A DNA stretch of 26,634 nucleotides from Kocuria sp. p3-SID1428. Lineage in GTDB: Bacteria; Actinomycetota; Actinomycetes; Actinomycetales; Micrococcaceae. A program made the position numbers and the translations under genes. The notes below the pieces were generated by a model. That model made no database searches. It worked only from the letters and a program-made list of their open reading frames with translations, and was not told the origin of the DNA. The stretch spans positions 1 to 26,634 of the forward strand of contig NZ_JALXVH010000037.1 of assembly GCF_025149945.1 (NCBI RefSeq), in the 5' to 3' direction. This document shows positions 24,772 through 26,634 of the stretch, in pieces (within the stretch, counting starts at the first letter, position 1; every line of letters starts with the position of its first letter).

Positions 24772-25152
24772 ATGAGCGCTCTGGACAAGGTCAACAAGGA
24801 CTACCGCTACTCCGCTGAGCACGAGTGGCTCGACTCCTCCTCGCCGGCCAAGGTCGGCCTCTCGCAGATCGCCGTCGACGCCCTGGGCGAGGTCGTCTAC
24901 GTCGACCTCCCCGAGGCCGGCGCATCCGTCACCGCGGGCGAGGTCTGCGGCGAGGTCGAGTCGACCAAGTCGGTCTCCGAGCTGTACTCGCCCGTCACGG
25001 GCACGATCGTGGAGATCAACGACGCCGTCGTCGACAGCCCGGGCCTGCTCAACGAGGACCCGTACGGGGCCGCCTGGCTCTTCACCGTCGAGGTCGAGTC
25101 CGAGGGCGAGCTGCTCAGCCCCGAGGACTACGCCGCAGCACAGGAGGACTGA
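24772..25152 (+). CDS. gcvH: Glycine cleavage system H protein
   Basis: The mobile lipoyl carrier of the complex, 126 aa, moving the aminomethyl group and then electrons between the P, T and L proteins. The lipoylated lysine is K66 in GEVESTKSVSELYSPVTG. The N-terminal YSAEHEWL and the QIAVDALGEVVYVDLPEAG strand are standard for the family. The ATG at 24772 has GGAAGGACCAGGC upstream; the much longer open frame preceding it runs over gcvT and is not real. sdaA starts seven bases after its stop. The fourth component, dihydrolipoamide dehydrogenase, is not in the window and is normally shared from elsewhere. Confidence 0.97.
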   Translation: MSALDKVNKDYRYSAEHEWLDSSSPAKVGLSQIAVDALGEVVYVDLPEAGASVTAGEVCGEVESTKSVSELYSPVTGTIVEINDAVVDSPGLLNEDPYGAAWLFTVEVESEGELLSPEDYAAAQED

Positions 25153-25159
25153 GCATCAC

Positions 25160-26590
25160 ATGACCGTCAGCATCTTCGATCTCTTCAGCATCGGCGTGGG
25201 CCCGTCGTCGTCCCACACCGTGGGCCCCATGCGCGCGGCGGCCGACTTCGTCGCCGATCTGGTGGGCGAGGGGTTGCTGTCGCGTCTGGACCGCATCGCG
25301 GTCGACCTCTATGGCTCGCTGTCCTCCACCGGCCGCGGGCACGGCACATTCGACGCCGTGCTCATCGGCCTGGAGGGCCACCAGCCGGACAAAGTCCTGC
25401 CCGCCACCATGGACTCCCGCAAGGAGGCCCTGGCCGCCGGGCACCCGCTGCGCCTGGGTGATGCCCTGGACGGCGTCGACGAGCCGGTCGAGCTCGACTT
25501 CCACGTCGAGGACATCGTCCAGCACCCGCTCACGCTGCTGCCGTACCACCCCAACGGCATGACCATGGCCGCCTACGACGCCGACGGCAACGTCCTGGCG
25601 GAGCGGACGGCCTACTCGGTGGGCGGCGGGTTCGTGGTCGTCGATCCGGTCGAGGGCGAGGATCCTCTGCCGGACGAGGGCGACACTCCCATCCCGTATC
25701 CGTACGACGACGCAGAGGGCCTGCTGGGGCACTGCCTGTCCCACGGCATCTCGGTCGCGCAGCTGGCGTTGGCCAACGAGGCGGCGCGCCGTCCCGAGGA
25801 GGAGGTCCGCGCGGGCGTGCTCAAGATCGCCCAGGTCATGGAGGACTCCAAGAACTCCAACCTGGAGCGCGAGGGGCCGCTGCCCGGCGGGCTCAAGGTG
25901 CGCCGCCGCGCGCCCGAGTGGCACGCCCGGCTCAAGGCGATCGACACCGACTTCGATCCGCAGCACTGGGTCGAGTGGGTGAACCTGGTGGCGCTGACCG
26001 TCAACGAGGAGAACGCCTCGGGCGGGCGCATCGTCACCGCGCCCACCAATGGCGCGGCAGGGATCGTGCCGGCCGTGATGTTCTACGCCACGCACTACAC
26101 CCCGGCCGCCCGCGGGCCGGAGAAGCGCTCGCGCGAGGACATCACCGTGGACTACCTGCTGGCCGCCGCCGCGGTGGGCTCGCTGATCAAGGAGCAGGCC
26201 TCGATCTCCGGCGCCGAGGTCGGCTGCCAGGGCGAGGTCGGCTCGGCGTCGTCCATGGCCGCGGCCGGTCTGGCGCAGGTCATGGGCGGCACGCCGGTGC
26301 AGGTCGAGAAGGCCGCCGAGATCGCCATGGAGCATCACCTGGGTCTGACCTGCGATCCCATCGCAGGCCTGGTGCAGGTGCCGTGCATCGAGCGCAATGC
26401 GATCGCAGCCGCCACCGCCGTCAACGCGGCCCGCATGGCGCTGTTCGAGGAGTCCGAGCCGGGCTTCGTGAGCCTGGACCAGGTGGTCGAGACCATGCGC
26501 TCGACCGGTGCGGACATGTCCGAGAAGTACAAGGAGACCGCGCGCGGAGGCCTGGCGGTCAACGTGGGCGTCAACGTCGTCGAGTGCTGA
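25160..26590 (+). CDS. sdaA: L-serine dehydratase (ammonia-lyase), single chain
   Basis: An iron-sulfur L-serine dehydratase (EC 4.3.1.17) that turns serine into pyruvate and ammonia. It is the fused single-chain form of 476 aa. The N-terminal domain begins SIFDLFSIGVGPSSSHTVGP, the conserved substrate/regulatory motif, and the C-terminal catalytic domain has NASGGRIVTAPTNGAAGIVP. Likely Fe-S cysteines are C356 (VGCQGEVGSASS), C398 (LTCDPIAG) and C409 (VPCIERNAIA), a pattern conserved in the family. AGGAGG lies at 25142-25147, inside the end of gcvH. As the last gene under the glycine riboswitch it allows glycine, after conversion to serine by serine hydroxymethyltransferase, to drain into pyruvate. 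The remaining 44 bases of the window hold nothing recognised. Confidence 0.97.
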   Translation: MTVSIFDLFSIGVGPSSSHTVGPMRAAADFVADLVGEGLLSRLDRIAVDLYGSLSSTGRGHGTFDAVLIGLEGHQPDKVLPATMDSRKEALAAGHPLRLGDALDGVDEPVELDFHVEDIVQHPLTLLPYHPNGMTMAAYDADGNVLAERTAYSVGGGFVVVDPVEGEDPLPDEGDTPIPYPYDDAEGLLGHCLSHGISVAQLALANEAARRPEEEVRAGVLKIAQVMEDSKNSNLEREGPLPGGLKVRRRAPEWHARLKAIDTDFDPQHWVEWVNLVALTVNEENASGGRIVTAPTNGAAGIVPAVMFYATHYTPAARGPEKRSREDITVDYLLAAAAVGSLIKEQASISGAEVGCQGEVGSASSMAAAGLAQVMGGTPVQVEKAAEIAMEHHLGLTCDPIAGLVQVPCIERNAIAAATAVNAARMALFEESEPGFVSLDQVVETMRSTGADMSEKYKETARGGLAVNVGVNVVEC

Positions 26591-26634
26591 CCCCCTCCCG
26601 CCGAGTGGATACCCAGTTGCGCTATGTGCAGCTA

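Overview
The window is high-GC DNA with frequent GTG starts, Tat signals and actinobacterial families (DUF6318 lipoprotein, Tat-exported SGNH hydrolase, FUSC-type exporter, glycine riboswitch upstream of gcvPTH). It fits a Gram-positive Actinomycetota chromosome, most likely order Micrococcales and perhaps Micrococcaceae. Genus is not decided. I saw no tRNA, rRNA or CRISPR array.

Layout. (1) 1-2909: a small unknown protein and a lipoprotein, meeting tail-to-tail with a HerA-like ATPase. (2) 3215-8406: a formaldehyde-handling region embedded in gene debris. It holds glutathione-independent formaldehyde dehydrogenase (fdhA), the ribulose monophosphate enzymes 3-hexulose-6-phosphate synthase (hxlA) and 6-phospho-3-hexuloisomerase (hxlB), and a divergent regulator joining a histidine-kinase-like ATPase domain to a LuxR helix-turn-helix. 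Around these lie a broken Tat-exported protein, a possible LacI-family remnant and an IS256-family transposase remnant. (3) 8463-11146: a NhaA antiporter fused to a DsbA-like domain, then a prepilin peptidase gene cut off by a truncated IS3-family element. (4) 11336-16379: an NAD(P)-binding SDR protein, a sugar porter convergent with galactokinase, and a FUSC/aromatic acid exporter family membrane protein. (5) 16686-20063: a DUF6318 lipoprotein and a PKD-like secreted protein that share a block of much lower GC, then a Tat-exported SGNH hydrolase with a small triple-SLH protein. (6) 20215-26590: a tandem glycine riboswitch followed by gcvP-gcvT-gcvH-sdaA.

How the genes work together. FdhA oxidises formaldehyde to formate, while HxlA and HxlB fix it into fructose 6-phosphate; the kinase-like/LuxR protein is the obvious candidate regulator. 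The GcvPTH-SdaA cluster would cleave glycine to a one-carbon unit and, with serine hydroxymethyltransferase encoded elsewhere, allow conversion through serine to pyruvate, under glycine sensing by RNA. GalK and the sugar porter suggest galactose uptake and use.

I did not find a clearly new multi-gene system. The best leads are the kinase-like/LuxR regulator with its promoter dyad, the sharp low-GC block running across two surface-protein genes, the SLH protein without a signal peptide, and the decayed loci.
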